From Pomphorhynchus laevis (lineage: Eukaryota > Acanthocephala > Palaeacanthocephala > Echinorhynchida > Pomphorhynchidae), in assembly GCA_012934845.2 (NCBI GenBank), contig WNNJ02003214.1, positions 1 to 64,000 on the forward strand: 64,000 bases of DNA, written 5' to 3'. Under the pieces are notes generated by a model that made no database searches, was not told where the DNA came from, and saw only the letters and a program-made list of their open reading frames with translations. Both the position numbers and the translations under genes were made by a program. The stretch's first letter is position 1, and every line of letters starts with the position of its first letter. Positions 42,270 through 52,125 of the stretch are shown here, piece by piece.

Positions 42270-42830
42270 AGACAAATCATGAGACTGGTCTTTTTGGATT
42301 GAAGGCGCCATTACAGACTCAGTCACATTTTTCGATATAGATGCACTGGTTGGCCGATCCTTTGAGTCGAATAGATGCACTGGTTGGGATGGAATTCAAC
42401 TGATTCAGAGACAAATTATAGACGATATACGTAAACAAATGTATGAACAAGAAAAAAAGAATACATCAAAATCACGAAATCTCAAAATGGTAAATGGCGT
42501 CACATTCTCGAACATGCATCTACGAAGGGTGCTTCGACTTGGCTTACAACTAATCCACATAAAATGCTCGGTTTTATTCTCAACCATAGAGAATTTCGAA
42601 ATGCCATTGCTGTCAGATACAGCATCGATTGCAAGGAAAAATACCGATGCAAATGTTGCGAGAATATGTCCGTGTCCTATTCTCTTTCTTGTAGAGTTGG
42701 TGGTTCGACTTTGGTAAGACATAATATAGTCAGAGATACACTAGGAAATATTTTAAAGCGGATATATCACGATGTCTTCGTGAATCCTCAATGTTACGTG
42801 GACACAAGCTATGCTTGAAGCATCGCTCAA
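42270..42830 (+). mobile_element. RLE-type LINE, post-RT and zinc-knuckle fragment
   Basis: In successive frames: a basic helix (IDDIRKQMYEQEKKNTS), ASTWLTTNP-like sequence, and the knuckle region at 42564-42818. It aligns block for block with the larger copy at 53750-54120, but from a diverged subfamily. Both ends are truncated. Confidence 0.7.
42564..42818 (+). pseudogene. RLE ORF: zinc-knuckle and RHN block (84 aa)
   Basis: LGFILNHREFRNAIAVRYSI, then CKCCENMSVSYSLSC and RVGGSTLVRHNIVRDTL. The pattern C-x-C...(H/Y)...C followed by RHN is the CCHC-type knuckle placed between RT and endonuclease in R2-type elements; the His of the knuckle is Tyr here. Confidence 0.7.
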
Positions 42831-43079
42831 AGCATCGAACAAATTGTACGACAGTGATGGATCGCGTTTGTAAACGATAGAATGGATTATCACCTGGTGT
42901 GATCAACAGCTCTTCTGCTGTGCAATTAAAAGAATGCCTAAAGCATGACCTCATGAACTTTTGTTGTTTTTTTTCATTTTTTTTTCTGTTTTTTATTCAA
43001 TGTGATGCTTCCTTACGAGCTTCAGCTCCCTTGGAAGTCGACATACAATAATGTGAAATACGAAGGTCTAATTGATCCA
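42831..43079. other. Junction region, no gene
   Basis: It holds a T-rich run (42960-42995) and no recognisable frame. Confidence 0.35.
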
Positions 43080-43167
43080 CATATTATTATTAATGTTTCA
43101 ACAGCACATAAAAGCATGGCTTAATTGGCTGGTTCACTGCAGAAAAAAAGAAAATATAATAAAAGTA

Positions 43168-43458
43168 TCACAAATACGGAAAAGCAGCTTTTCCCATGGC
43201 ATCCTCCATCCGTAATTTCTTTTTGAATTCGTTGATATTGCTACTGCACACTGTTGACTCTCCAAGCCTATTCCACAGAGATACAACTCGCCGATCAAAT
43301 TGGACAGCTCGTGATTTTCTTATCCTTTCACGTCGCAGGGTTAAACCATGGCCTCGGAGGATATTGGATGAGCGCAAATGAAGACAATCTCGAAGTGGAT
43401 GATCCAAATCATTAAGAATTTGCCAGACCATACTCATATCGATGTACCGGCGGTCCAC
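43168..43458 (-). pseudogene. CR1 E-like ORF2 C-terminus (96 aa)
   Basis: MDRRYIDMSMVWQILNDLDH, then SSNILRGHGLTLRRERIRKS and AVQFDRRVVSLWNRLGES, ending GKAAFPYL. In E the same place reads SNVLRGHSLTIRRNRVQK and ends RVAFPYFKN. Confidence 0.8.
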
Positions 43459-43557
43459 GTGACAGTCTCAAGTCTAAGTGCTTTTAATCGATCAGGGTAC
43501 GACAAAAATTTCAGTTGCGGTGCTAGCTTGGTAGCTCTATGAAGTACCCTCTCTGAA

Positions 43558-43782
43558 CTAATATGTTCTTTTGAATTTTGGGGATACACACAGTGCAGCA
43601 TATAGAAGACGGCTCAACACATGAGCAAAGATTAGCGGACGTAGGGCAAATTGATTGAGTGCAATGAAAGTGCGTCGAAGTTGACCGATTATCCCAAACG
43701 CATTTGAACAAGCATGTTCAGTATGTGTGACGGTACTCAAATCACTGTTTATTCTTACTCCCAAGTCCTTATATTTGTTCAC
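43558..43782 (-). pseudogene. CR1 E-like ORF2, post-YADD segment (74 aa)
   Basis: MNKYKDLGVRINSDLSTVTH, then RRTFIALNQFALRPLIFAHV and LSRLLYAALCVSP. It matches YKDLGVWVTSNLSTKKH and RPLILAHVLSRLLYAAP in E. Confidence 0.78.
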
Positions 43783-43984
43783 TCGTTCTATATCACTTGT
43801 TTGTAACTTATCTCGACTGTATTATTTAGTGTTTTTTTTTCAAAAAAATGTCTCTCAATTAAATAATACATTAAAAATTGTGAAGTAATTATTAAATAAT
43901 TAAAAATTATTAAAAAGTGTGAAGAACCTTACTCAGCTACACTTGCAATAATTCTGCGACAGCTATCTTTTGCACTCACAAAAG

Positions 43985-44160
43985 CTGTCTCGCTTACTAT
44001 TTGATATAAAATAGTTTTTATGAACAAGAATGATATCTTTTTATAATATAGACCCTATTTGAAGGTAACCTCGGAACTGTAAAATTAATAATAATTTTAT
44101 ATATTAAAAAATATTATTAATTTTTTAATTATTATTATTTTAAATAAAAACAGAAAATTA
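43985..44160 (+). mobile_element. RLE-type LINE 3' UTR remnant
   Basis: GACCCTATTTGAAGGTAACC and the following AT-rich tail match GATCCATTTGAGGGTAACTA downstream of the larger RLE copy (54605-54690). It suggests a 3' end of another copy here. The bases between 43800 and 43985 show nothing coding. Confidence 0.45.
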
Positions 44161-44345
44161 AGTAGTACATCAAATTCGTGTTATTTCATACTTCTGAGGT
44201 GGACGCTTGTAGGATACGAGCAGTTCTCTTCGTCTTGCTTTCTGTAACAATCGTCACGTTCATACATCGCCTACTTGTTGTTTAGCTTCTAACTGACATT
44301 ATGGTCGCTCTAATACACATTGAGGAAGCGAACGCAAGAGTTAAA

Positions 44346-44990
44346 CTAATATCTGAGCGAAAGCGGTATGGACGCAGCAGCAAAAGCCGCCATTGCTAGG
44401 GGATCATCCTGCTTAAAGCTTTCCTTGGCGAAGATTACCCTCTTCTCGACTGAAAGAATGGGATTTTTATGATAGCAGTTTTTGAGTACCGTGAGTAAGG
44501 ATGGGCATGTAAATTTGATATTTTTTAATGCGAGTTGACGATTAATTGCATTGAATGCGTGACTCGCGTTAGTTTGAAGCACACATTTTTCGCTTGACAA
44601 GTGAAATAAGCTTGTGATAGAGTGCACTGCAGCCTCAACCCCACATCGTTGACCTAAACACAATTGGATCAAACCTCCAATATTAGTAATATCATCAGAC
44701 ACAGTAGAGATAATTGTTTTGGAGATTATCCGTCTAGATACCTCGCCGATACCAATAGGACGCACTCCTGGTTTTTTATCCAGCGGTATTAAGCGACTAG
44801 TAGTGAATGCCTCTGCGTTATCAATACTAATTTCATCTGAAGAAATTCTCCTGACCAGGTTTGCTAAGGCATCTGCTAACTTAAGTGATTCTGTTCCGAA
44901 ATTGAATAACATGACTTTCCAGTCGGCGGCATCCAAGCCTGACGGTCCACAGCTGCCTTGAATCTTCTTGCTATTGATCGTATCTTCTCT
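44346..44990 (-). pseudogene. RLE-type reverse transcriptase fragment
   Basis: From about 44990 the frame reads IQGSCGPSGLDAADWKVM, then SRLIPLDKKPGVRPIGIGEV, SRRIISKTIISTVSDD, NASHAFNAINRQLALKN (motif A; first residue of the usual DAS.AFN is Asn) and KQDDPLAMAAFAAASIPLSL (usually QGDPLAM). It is a family of non-LTR RTs common in marine invertebrates, with strongly conserved 'GVRPIG.GE' and 'DA.NAFN..NR'. YADD is missing because the copy ends at 44346. A second copy lies head-to-head at 45050. Confidence 0.82.
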
Positions 44991-45005
44991 TGTCTATAGA
45001 CAAGA
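44988..45005. repeat. Perfect 18-bp palindrome between head-to-head RLE copies
   Basis: TCTTGTCTA/TAGACAAGA with no loop, exactly where the minus-strand RLE copy meets the plus-strand one. Confidence 0.7.
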
Positions 45006-45049
45006 AAACACATGAATGGTACCTACATTGTGATTTCTAGATATATCTG

Positions 45050-45880
45050 AAACTGACATCAAAACAGCAAGTAGAAAAACTCAGAGATCAGCGGGACCAT
45101 CAGTTGTTGATGCTTTGCAATTGCGCTCGATGTTAAATTCATTTTGAAAAAGTTCAAGTAAACTTGCTTCCTCCATCGCCCGATTTACAATCATCATCGC
45201 AACTCAGACACTAGACAAAATTGCCCTTGAAGCACTTAAGGTAAGTTGCTTGGTAGCACTGGATAAAATCCGGGTATTAGACCGATAGGCATCGAAGAAA
45301 CATTACGTCGTATAAGCGGCAAGACAATTTCAGAAAGAATTAAGGGTGATTTACAATCTCTTGTGTGTAATGAACAGTTATGTTCATGACAAAGGTGCGG
45401 GATTAAATTTGCAATTCATTCCATCAGAAATATGTACAACGATAACCCATAAAACTGTATTTTACAACTGGACGCATCGAATGCATTTAACACTGTCAAC
45501 AGAGCAGTCGCATTGAAAAATGTTTATAAGATATGTCCATCATTTTCCGTGATTCTGCGCAATATGTATTCGAGCTCGACCTTACTGACTGTCGAGGACG
45601 ATTTAATTCCATCATCGGAAGGGTCCACGCAAGGCGATCCCTTAGCTATGATAGCGTATGCAGTAGCGTCAATACCAATCATCATGACTTTGAAGGAACG
45701 TTTTCCTAAAACCACGCATAGATGTTATGCAGATGATGCGCACATTGTCGGTGACGCTCACACACTCTTCGACGTTTGGACCTGCATACGAGATATTGGC
45801 CCAAAGTATGGCTTCTTCCTAAATGAAGAGAAATGCCAAATATTAGTTTATAAAAAGTTAACAAATATTAGCTGTCACTC
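45050..45880 (+). mobile_element. RLE-type LINE, RT part
   Basis: It starts SRKTQRSAGPSVVDALQL (usual 'GAAGPSG.DADGW'), then decayed fingers, then LDASNAFNTVNRAVALKNV near 45463-45520 and the frame below. It breaks off into a B element at about 45880. An inverted near-identical copy of 45350-45655 is inside that B element. Confidence 0.8.
45513..45880 (+). pseudogene. RLE RT palm fragment
   Basis: ICPSFSVILRNMYSSSTLLT, then EGSTQGDPLAMIAYAVASI (motif B) and RCYADDAHIVGDAHTLF (YADD). The catalytic pair is intact. The open frame runs on to 46013 only because it enters B sequence out of frame. Confidence 0.82.
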
Positions 45881-46387
45881 TTACTCTTACTCGGCCCCAT
45901 CCTCCTTCTCTGCCTCCACTATTATCCACACCAAGTCGAACCTGGAAACTTCTCGATATCCCTATTCTCTGCACAGCCTTACTCAATTCTTCACTCTTTT
46001 CACTTCCTCTTAACTATCTCTCTCCCGATGATCTCTGCATTCTGTTCGATTCTGAACTTACTTCGATCCTCAATAAACTTCTGGCTAGTCGACTCCTACG
46101 TTCTCAGCGCTTGCGCCATGCTCCCTGGTTCGATTCTGACTGTAGTCTTTCTAAGCGTCGACTCCGTCACTCTTTTCGTGTGTATAATCGCTTTCTTAAA
46201 CGTTCTCCCAACTCACTCCCTCCAAATCTCCGTGATTCCTACTTTTCTCTACGCCGTTCACATCTTATTCTTATACGTACTAAACGTACTATCTTTTGGC
46301 GAAATCAACTCGAGTCATCTTCCAACTCTAAATATCATTGGAAAATATTGGACTCAATTCTTTCACGATCATCTACCCCTTGTAATA

Positions 46388-46420
46388 TAAATCATGATGA
46401 ATTCACTTCATCAGGATTTA
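46388..46420. repeat. Fold-back inside the B copy
   Basis: 46388-46401 pairs with 46407-46420 at 13 of 14 positions around TTCAC. The right arm is the inverse of normal B sequence and replaces about 25 bp of it. Confidence 0.65.
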
Positions 46421-46474
46421 TACCTAATTTATTTTCCCGACTACCCATAGCCCACTTGTACCCACTCTTCTTCA

Positions 46475-46787
46475 TAGCTAAGGAATTGCCTTGCGTGAAC
46501 CCTTCCGATGATGGAATTAAATCGTCATTGACAGTCAGTAAGGTCGAGCTCGAATACATATTGTGCAGAATCACGGAAAATGATGGACATATCTTATAAA
46601 CATTTTTCAATGCGACTGCTCTGTTGACAGTGTTAAATGCATTCGATGCGTCCAGTTGTAAAATACAGTTTTATGGGTTATCGTTGTACATATTTCTGAT
46701 GGAATGAATTGCAAATTTAATCCCGCACCTTTGTCATGAACATAACTGTTCATTACACACAAGAGATTGTAAATCTCTTGTGTGTAA
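46475..46787 (-). mobile_element. Inverted copy of the neighbouring RLE fragment inside B
   Basis: 46475-46775 is the reverse complement of about 45350-45655, with only a few mismatches by eye. It interrupts B at the point equivalent to 56635-56657. Its right end snaps back: 46753-46768 pairs perfectly with 46772-46787 around a 3-nt loop. Confidence 0.85.
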
Positions 46788-47482
46788 GAGATTTGTGAGA
46801 GCTATTCCACCTTATTCCTGTTTCGTCTGATGAAGTTTCTTCGGTTCTGCTGTCATTATATCATTTTCTGCTTCATGTATGAATCTTATATTTCCTTTCA
46901 TTTTATCAAGACTTAATTACTGTCTTAGTATATTTTCCAACTCACCTAAATCCACTTTTCTTCCTTTACAACGCATCATAAACGAAACTGTCCGAGTTCT
47001 CCGTCTTCGTCGTTTTGATCATACATCCCACCATCTTGTTTCTCTCGATTGGCCTACCATTTTTGTCGTGTTCAAATTCGTCTTCTTATCGTTGATTTTG
47101 GTCTTATAACTTTTCATACCCTTCATTTCTCAACCTTCCTTTTCTCGACAATTCTCGTCCTATTTACTGTTCCTTGCGTTCCTGTAATTCCCTTCTTTTA
47201 CATGTCCCAAACTACTCTACCTCTTTTGGCTTCCGCTCCTTCGTTGTGGCTGCTCATCTCTCGTGGAATCATCTGCTCATTCATATTCGCCGATAAACAT
47301 CAATGTCGTGCTTCAAACGCCAAATCCAATTCAATTTCAACAATTAACTAATTAATCTGTGACTTTTGCTGTTCTTTTTTTGTTAGTGGTCATATAAGCG
47401 TGCAGTTTGCACGCATTTGCCATGTTAAATAAATTATTATTAATTATTATTAAACTGATATCCAAATCATTTTAAACTACTG

Positions 47483-47688
47483 GTGAGTAACACGAGCAAG
47501 GAATTTATTGACTTACTAGCAGATTGCTTTGAAACGTTTAACCGAACAACATCTACCTCGGATAATTCTCTGAAACGAGCGACTGTATTATGTCAGTTAA
47601 TATTACAACGCATTAAGACTCGCAAGATAAGCTATATAAGGAAAACAATTGAAAGACGTATCAAATTATGGAAGGTGCAACAATTATT
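47483..47688 (+). pseudogene. RLE ORF N-terminal fragment
   Basis: EFIDLLADCFETFNRTTSTS, then LKRATVLCQLILQRI and YIRKTIERRIKLWKVQQ. It resembles the N-terminal helical region of the wider family ('ALKA.TV...LLLQKP.....H...L.RRL.LW'). The frame runs on to 47755 only through the tail of E. The continuation of the protein is at 52144, beyond E. Confidence 0.6.
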
Positions 47689-47764
47689 ATTATTATTATA
47701 CATTCAACAACATACGAGCATTAGCTCAAATAGCTGGCTCACAATAAGTTCGTAAATAAATTAA

Positions 47765-50734
47765 TTAGTTTTTAAAATAAGGAAATGCAACACGAAACAT
47801 TGCTTGATCCATTCGTAGTCTTCTTTTAAAAGCACTAAGTGAACTGCATCCAACGGTGTCTGCATCAAGGTTGTTCCACAGCTCAACAATTCTTCTATCA
47901 AATTGCATCGCGCCCAATTTCTGTACTCTGTTTCTTCGAATAGTTAAAGAATGACCGCGAAGAACATTTGAACAACGTAGTTGAACCCTACTCCGAAGAG
48001 GGTGATGAGGACGTTGGAATAAATGCCAAACAAGGCACATATCCATGTACCGACGGGTCCATGTGACGGTCTCAAGTCCTAATGATCTCAGTCTGTCTTC
48101 ATAAGGCAGCGACGCCAACGTTGGTGCTAGCTTTGTTGCCCTGCGAAGTACCCTCTCTGATTTCTTATGTTCATGCACAGTACGTGGGTATACAACCGGA
48201 GCTGCATATAAAAGTCTACTCAATACATGTGCTAAAATCAGAGGCCGAAGAGCAGTCGGATTAACGCGAACAAACGCGCGTCGAATCATACCTATCATTT
48301 TATTGGAGTTGGCACAAGCTTGATCAGTGTGCTTTTTGGTTGATAAATTAGAGGTAACCCATACTCCTAAATCTTTGTAACTATCGACACTTTCCACAAT
48401 ACAGTCCTTATATGTGTAACAAGCTGATGTTAGTTGCTTGCGAGCATTACCAATAATACGCATGTGTTTGCATTTCGAAACATTTATCACAAGCTTGTTT
48501 AACGCCGCCCACAACTCCAAATTATCTATGTCAGTTTGCAAATTATCAACATCCTCACATGAATGAATGGGCCGCCATATTTTTAAGTCATCTGCATACA
48601 AACATGATCGAGAGCGAATGCACCCAGGCAAATCGTTAACATAAATGCTGAATAAAAGCGGACCCAAAACTGAACCTTGAGGTACTCCAATATGACATTC
48701 TCTAGACACAGACAATGACCAATCGACAAGTACTCGAAAGCAACGATCACGAAGAAATTCTCTAATCCAATCAACTATTATGTTTGGGAGTCCAGTATTG
48801 ACAAGTTTCTGAAGAAGTAGACCATGATCTACTCTATCAAAAGCTTTAGAAAAGTCGAAGAATATAATGTCTGTATCGATATAATGTGTCTTATTCGCTG
48901 TCCAATCAAGATGAGCATCAAGCAAATTTGAAACAGTTGAATAACCCTCCCGAAATCCGTGCTGATTAGGGACTAAAATTTTTCCTACACGAAAAAACTC
49001 AACCATGTAGCGATGCACAAACCTCTCCAACACTCTACAGCAAATGCAGGTAATGCTCACCGGCCTATAATTCTCGACGGAAGAGCGATCTCCCTTCTTG
49101 AAGTAGGGAAGAACAATTGACTGCTTCCACACATTAGGAAGAGATCTTTCCAAGATTGACTGGCGAAAAATTGCACAGAGAGGAACGCAAATTGAGCCTG
49201 CTAATCTGCGCAGATAAACAGAAGGTAGTAAGTCACAACCTCTTGAATTATTTGCTTTTAGACGGCGTAATTCGGAATAGACTTTAGCTGGCGTTATCAA
49301 ATTGTCAAGGTCCAACTCAAGACACGTGTCAGAGTAAGTGTTCAGCACACTAGATTCCATACAAAAAGTTTGATGTTCATTTGCGGGCTCTACTGAAGTG
49401 CAATAGTGTGCCGCAAACTCTTCAGCTAGGTCATTCGCAGAAATGTCATAGAAGTAGTGACAAATCGAAGAATCAACAGCTCCCCTGCTTGATAGGTACT
49501 GAAAAAGGACCTTTAAATCGTATTTACACTTGTTAGCTAATGCATTCTCAAATGCACACCGCTTCTTTCTCTTCAATGAATTGAATAAATTTCTTGCCTG
49601 TTTAAAAACATCATAACTACACTCCCCAACTTTGTAGCGATTGAAGATCAAATTACGAGTCCTCAATGATGAACGTAACTCAGAATCGAACCAGGGAGAA
49701 TCTTTTCGACGTGTCCTGCTTCTAAGTGGAGAGAATAAAATAAGCAGCGACTCTAAGGTTCTCTGAAAGTAATTCCACGCGCCGTGTACTCCAACAACAG
49801 CGGGATCTGGCCAGGTAGCTGTTGAAAGTATTGACTTAATTGCACCTGTGTTGGTTTTGAAAGCATTAACCACTTGATTTTCACGCGGACCTCGAGTATC
49901 TTCTTGAAACCTTAACCTAATGATCAATACGCAATGATCAGACATACCGATCGGGGCATCATAACGGATAGCGTTAATAATCTCACTGTTCGAAGATAAA
50001 CATACATCTAATAGAGATCTACTGTCACTAGCAAAACGAGTGTAATTTTGAACATGCTGAGTTAAACCACAATAGATGATACACTCCAGAAGGTCATAGG
50101 AAGCATGGTCACAAGTAGGAAAAGCCGTATACGAATTCCAATCAACCGAAGGCATATTCAAGTCACCAAGTATTAAAACATTGGAGGTACCTTTAGAATA
50201 AAGTTCTACTTCCCCAATCAGTTTATCTGTGGCGGCCAAGGGTGAACGATATACTACCCCCAGAACAAGCGGAGCGGTATGCATGAATTTTACCCGACAC
50301 CACAAACTTTCGACTTTATTAGAAGAAGAAGTGCTAAGAATAGTTACTTTCACATCGTTGCTCACATAAAGAATAACACCTCCACCTCTTCCACTTTTAC
50401 GATCACTGCGGAAAACCAGATAACCAGGGATGGAGACTTCATTATCAATAATATCACTATATAGCCATGATTCTGTGATAGCGAGTAATTTAGGACGAAT
50501 TAACTGAACTCTATATCTCAGTTCATCTATCTTCGATATAAGACTGCGAACATTACCATGGAGTATTTCACAATGCCCCAACATACCTCTGGGAGTATTC
50601 CTATCACCCCTTACACATCCAAATAACCCGGACGCTAAACCATTTAGACTCTGATAGGCAGAGTAGACGAGCCCGTTTCGATTACAGAATGCACGCGAGG
50701 CGACATGACTAGTGGGCTCCTCCAACTCAGCCAA
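47765..50734 (-). CDS. CR1 E ORF2: endonuclease-reverse transcriptase (989 aa), intact
   Basis: It performs nicking of target DNA and target-primed reverse transcription. Endonuclease: HGNVRSLISKIDELRYRV, TESWL, GRGGGVILYVSN, GDLN at 190-193 and SDH at 265-267. Linker: KDSPWFDSELRSSLRTRN. RT: VLPYFKKGDRSSVENYRPVS, FFDFSKAFDRVDHGLLLQKL, IGVPQGSVLGPLLFS and YADD at 713-716. C-terminus: RGHSLTIRRNRVQK and QFDRRIVELWNNLDADT, ending VAFPYFKN. The first ~45 residues overlap ORF1, so a downstream Met could be the real start. I see no missing catalytic residue. Confidence 0.93.
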   Translation of the reverse strand: MAELEEPTSHVASRAFCNRNGLVYSAYQSLNGLASGLFGCVRGDRNTPRGMLGHCEILHGNVRSLISKIDELRYRVQLIRPKLLAITESWLYSDIIDNEVSIPGYLVFRSDRKSGRGGGVILYVSNDVKVTILSTSSSNKVESLWCRVKFMHTAPLVLGVVYRSPLAATDKLIGEVELYSKGTSNVLILGDLNMPSVDWNSYTAFPTCDHASYDLLECIIYCGLTQHVQNYTRFASDSRSLLDVCLSSNSEIINAIRYDAPIGMSDHCVLIIRLRFQEDTRGPRENQVVNAFKTNTGAIKSILSTATWPDPAVVGVHGAWNYFQRTLESLLILFSPLRSRTRRKDSPWFDSELRSSLRTRNLIFNRYKVGECSYDVFKQARNLFNSLKRKKRCAFENALANKCKYDLKVLFQYLSSRGAVDSSICHYFYDISANDLAEEFAAHYCTSVEPANEHQTFCMESSVLNTYSDTCLELDLDNLITPAKVYSELRRLKANNSRGCDLLPSVYLRRLAGSICVPLCAIFRQSILERSLPNVWKQSIVLPYFKKGDRSSVENYRPVSITCICCRVLERFVHRYMVEFFRVGKILVPNQHGFREGYSTVSNLLDAHLDWTANKTHYIDTDIIFFDFSKAFDRVDHGLLLQKLVNTGLPNIIVDWIREFLRDRCFRVLVDWSLSVSRECHIGVPQGSVLGPLLFSIYVNDLPGCIRSRSCLYADDLKIWRPIHSCEDVDNLQTDIDNLELWAALNKLVINVSKCKHMRIIGNARKQLTSACYTYKDCIVESVDSYKDLGVWVTSNLSTKKHTDQACANSNKMIGMIRRAFVRVNPTALRPLILAHVLSRLLYAAPVVYPRTVHEHKKSERVLRRATKLAPTLASLPYEDRLRSLGLETVTWTRRYMDMCLVWHLFQRPHHPLRSRVQLRCSNVLRGHSLTIRRNRVQKLGAMQFDRRIVELWNNLDADTVGCSSLSAFKRRLRMDQAMFRVAFPYFKN

Positions 50735-52110
50735 GTGCGTCGCTTCACAATCTGAAAATTTTTCACATAGAGATTTGTTTCTCCTTTAGCAACACGAGAT
50801 GATAGTTCTTTTTTAACCTTCGATAATTTTTTTCGTTCTGATACATCAAGATCTTTCAGCAGTCGAATATTAGACCCTTTGAGACGGAACGAGTTTCTCA
50901 ACATTAAGGTAGCATGAAGTTGGTTATGGAAGACAGCTTTGATTAGTCGGGGTTTATTATTTAAAGCATTACGCTTACCTAGACGGAAAAGAGCGATAAG
51001 TTTAACTTTTTGGACTGTCTCAATGTCACAGGAGCCAAGTACATGTGCCAGAATAGACCTCAAACTCTGAATGTCGTCATTCAGTCGTGCTTGCGCATTC
51101 TCGAAGATAGACTCGGGCACATTAGCTAGAATAACTGAGCAACCTCTATTATATATCCGCTTATTTGAGATCACCCTATCGAGACCATCACAGGACACAG
51201 CAGATTGTGTATCTGTACATGCACGTAAGCTGGGTATTTGAGTATCCGTTTTAACAATATTCCGCAAGCTAGATAAGTCTGTCTGGGTATGTGAATCATG
51301 AGACTCTAAAGAACTTGATGGTGACATCAAGGTGACGTGTGCGTTGCCCGAGGAAACGCACTGACCATCTTTGTTTGAGATATTACGAAATGTCGCATTG
51401 TGAGCATTCGGCATCTTCGGTGTATCACTTTGTGAAATCGCTTCATCAGACAGAATATATTTCGAGACTTCGTCATACGGTCTTGACACTGAATTTGGAG
51501 TTGAATAGGAAGAACGCAAATATCCCCGCTTCCAAATACGGGATGCTACAGGTCCATTGCTGCCTACATAAGCTCCAGTTGTCCGAGTTCGGTTGTCAAT
51601 ATGTAAAGAAAGATCGGCAGAAGGACGATCAACGACAACGCATGTAGTCATATCGTTCGTAGTCTGTGATACTTTAGGGACTGTATTATCAGCAATTTGT
51701 TGCAATTTGCGATCGCTTGTATTCTCATCAAGGGGAATAACGCAGGCAGTCGTATCATCACCAACCCGCGCATCCACAGGAACTACATTTTTAAAAGGAT
51801 GTTGAGCTTTGGAAGAGGATATTTTATCGTCCATGAGAACGGTTCGACTTAGAGATTGGTTATGTGCTTCTTCAAATTCGACCAAACGTCTTCTCAAAAT
51901 ATTAAGCTCCTTCACAGCACAAAAGCCACATAAATAAGCATCATCGGAATTCTTTTTTAACTTGCTCATACAAATAGTGGTCCAGGTGTCACACAAATCG
52001 TTCGAACACTGGACTTGGACAGATGTACACTCATCAATTATGCTTGCGTTTAGAGATACGGTGTTTACATTTGACTTCTTAGCTTTAAGCTTCGATGTTT
52101 TTCGTGTCAT
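50644..52110 (-). CDS. CR1 E ORF1 protein (488 aa), intact
   Basis: It begins MTRKTSKLKAKKS. Half-PHD zinc motif: C35, C40, W43, C47, C61, C64 (VQCSNDLCDTW, LCGFCAVK). A short heptad-like stretch follows (LNILRRRLVEFEEAHNQ), then a polar middle. The C-terminal module runs from GCSVILANVPESIFENAQAR to GETNLYVKNFQIVKRRTWLS. It overlaps ORF2 by 91 nt. It is presumably the nucleic-acid-binding partner of ORF2; I do not know a function for this C-terminal module, though its layout recalls RRM-plus-CTD ORF1s of other LINEs. Confidence 0.85.
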   Translation of the reverse strand: MTRKTSKLKAKKSNVNTVSLNASIIDECTSVQVQCSNDLCDTWTTICMSKLKKNSDDAYLCGFCAVKELNILRRRLVEFEEAHNQSLSRTVLMDDKISSSKAQHPFKNVVPVDARVGDDTTACVIPLDENTSDRKLQQIADNTVPKVSQTTNDMTTCVVVDRPSADLSLHIDNRTRTTGAYVGSNGPVASRIWKRGYLRSSYSTPNSVSRPYDEVSKYILSDEAISQSDTPKMPNAHNATFRNISNKDGQCVSSGNAHVTLMSPSSSLESHDSHTQTDLSSLRNIVKTDTQIPSLRACTDTQSAVSCDGLDRVISNKRIYNRGCSVILANVPESIFENAQARLNDDIQSLRSILAHVLGSCDIETVQKVKLIALFRLGKRNALNNKPRLIKAVFHNQLHATLMLRNSFRLKGSNIRLLKDLDVSERKKLSKVKKELSSRVAKGETNLYVKNFQIVKRRTWLSWRSPLVMSPRVHSVIETGSSTLPIRV

Positions 52111-52125
52111 TATGTGTTTTGTTCC

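Larger units (their letters stand above)
43080..43800 (-). mobile_element. CR1, E-like subfamily, 3' fragment
   Basis: The 3' end near 43080 has a TTAATAATAATA tail on the minus strand. The coding part matches family E's last ~210 residues at roughly half to two-thirds identity by eye, so it is a separate subfamily. It is frameshifted. Confidence 0.8.
45881..47450 (+). mobile_element. LINE family B copy with internal insertion and deletion
   Basis: It starts where the 56026 copy starts (CACTCTTACTCTTACTCG) and ends with a GCGTGCA-GTT-TGCACGC hairpin (47398-47414) and TTATTATTAA tail. It is interrupted at 46475-46787 by inverted RLE sequence and lacks the RT core (B positions equal to about 56710-57735). 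The frame RHAPWFDSDCSLSKRRLRHS at 46111 is the post-endonuclease linker. Confidence 0.85.

Noticed and set aside
47483-47755. Open frame taken at first as a host gene
   Set aside because: It aligns with the N-terminal helical region of the RLE family and its last ~20 residues are read-through into the tail of element E.
50279-50464. Plus-strand frames opposite the intact E ORFs (50279-50464, 51339-51805)
   Set aside because: They overlap fully with the intact minus-strand ORFs and show no family features.
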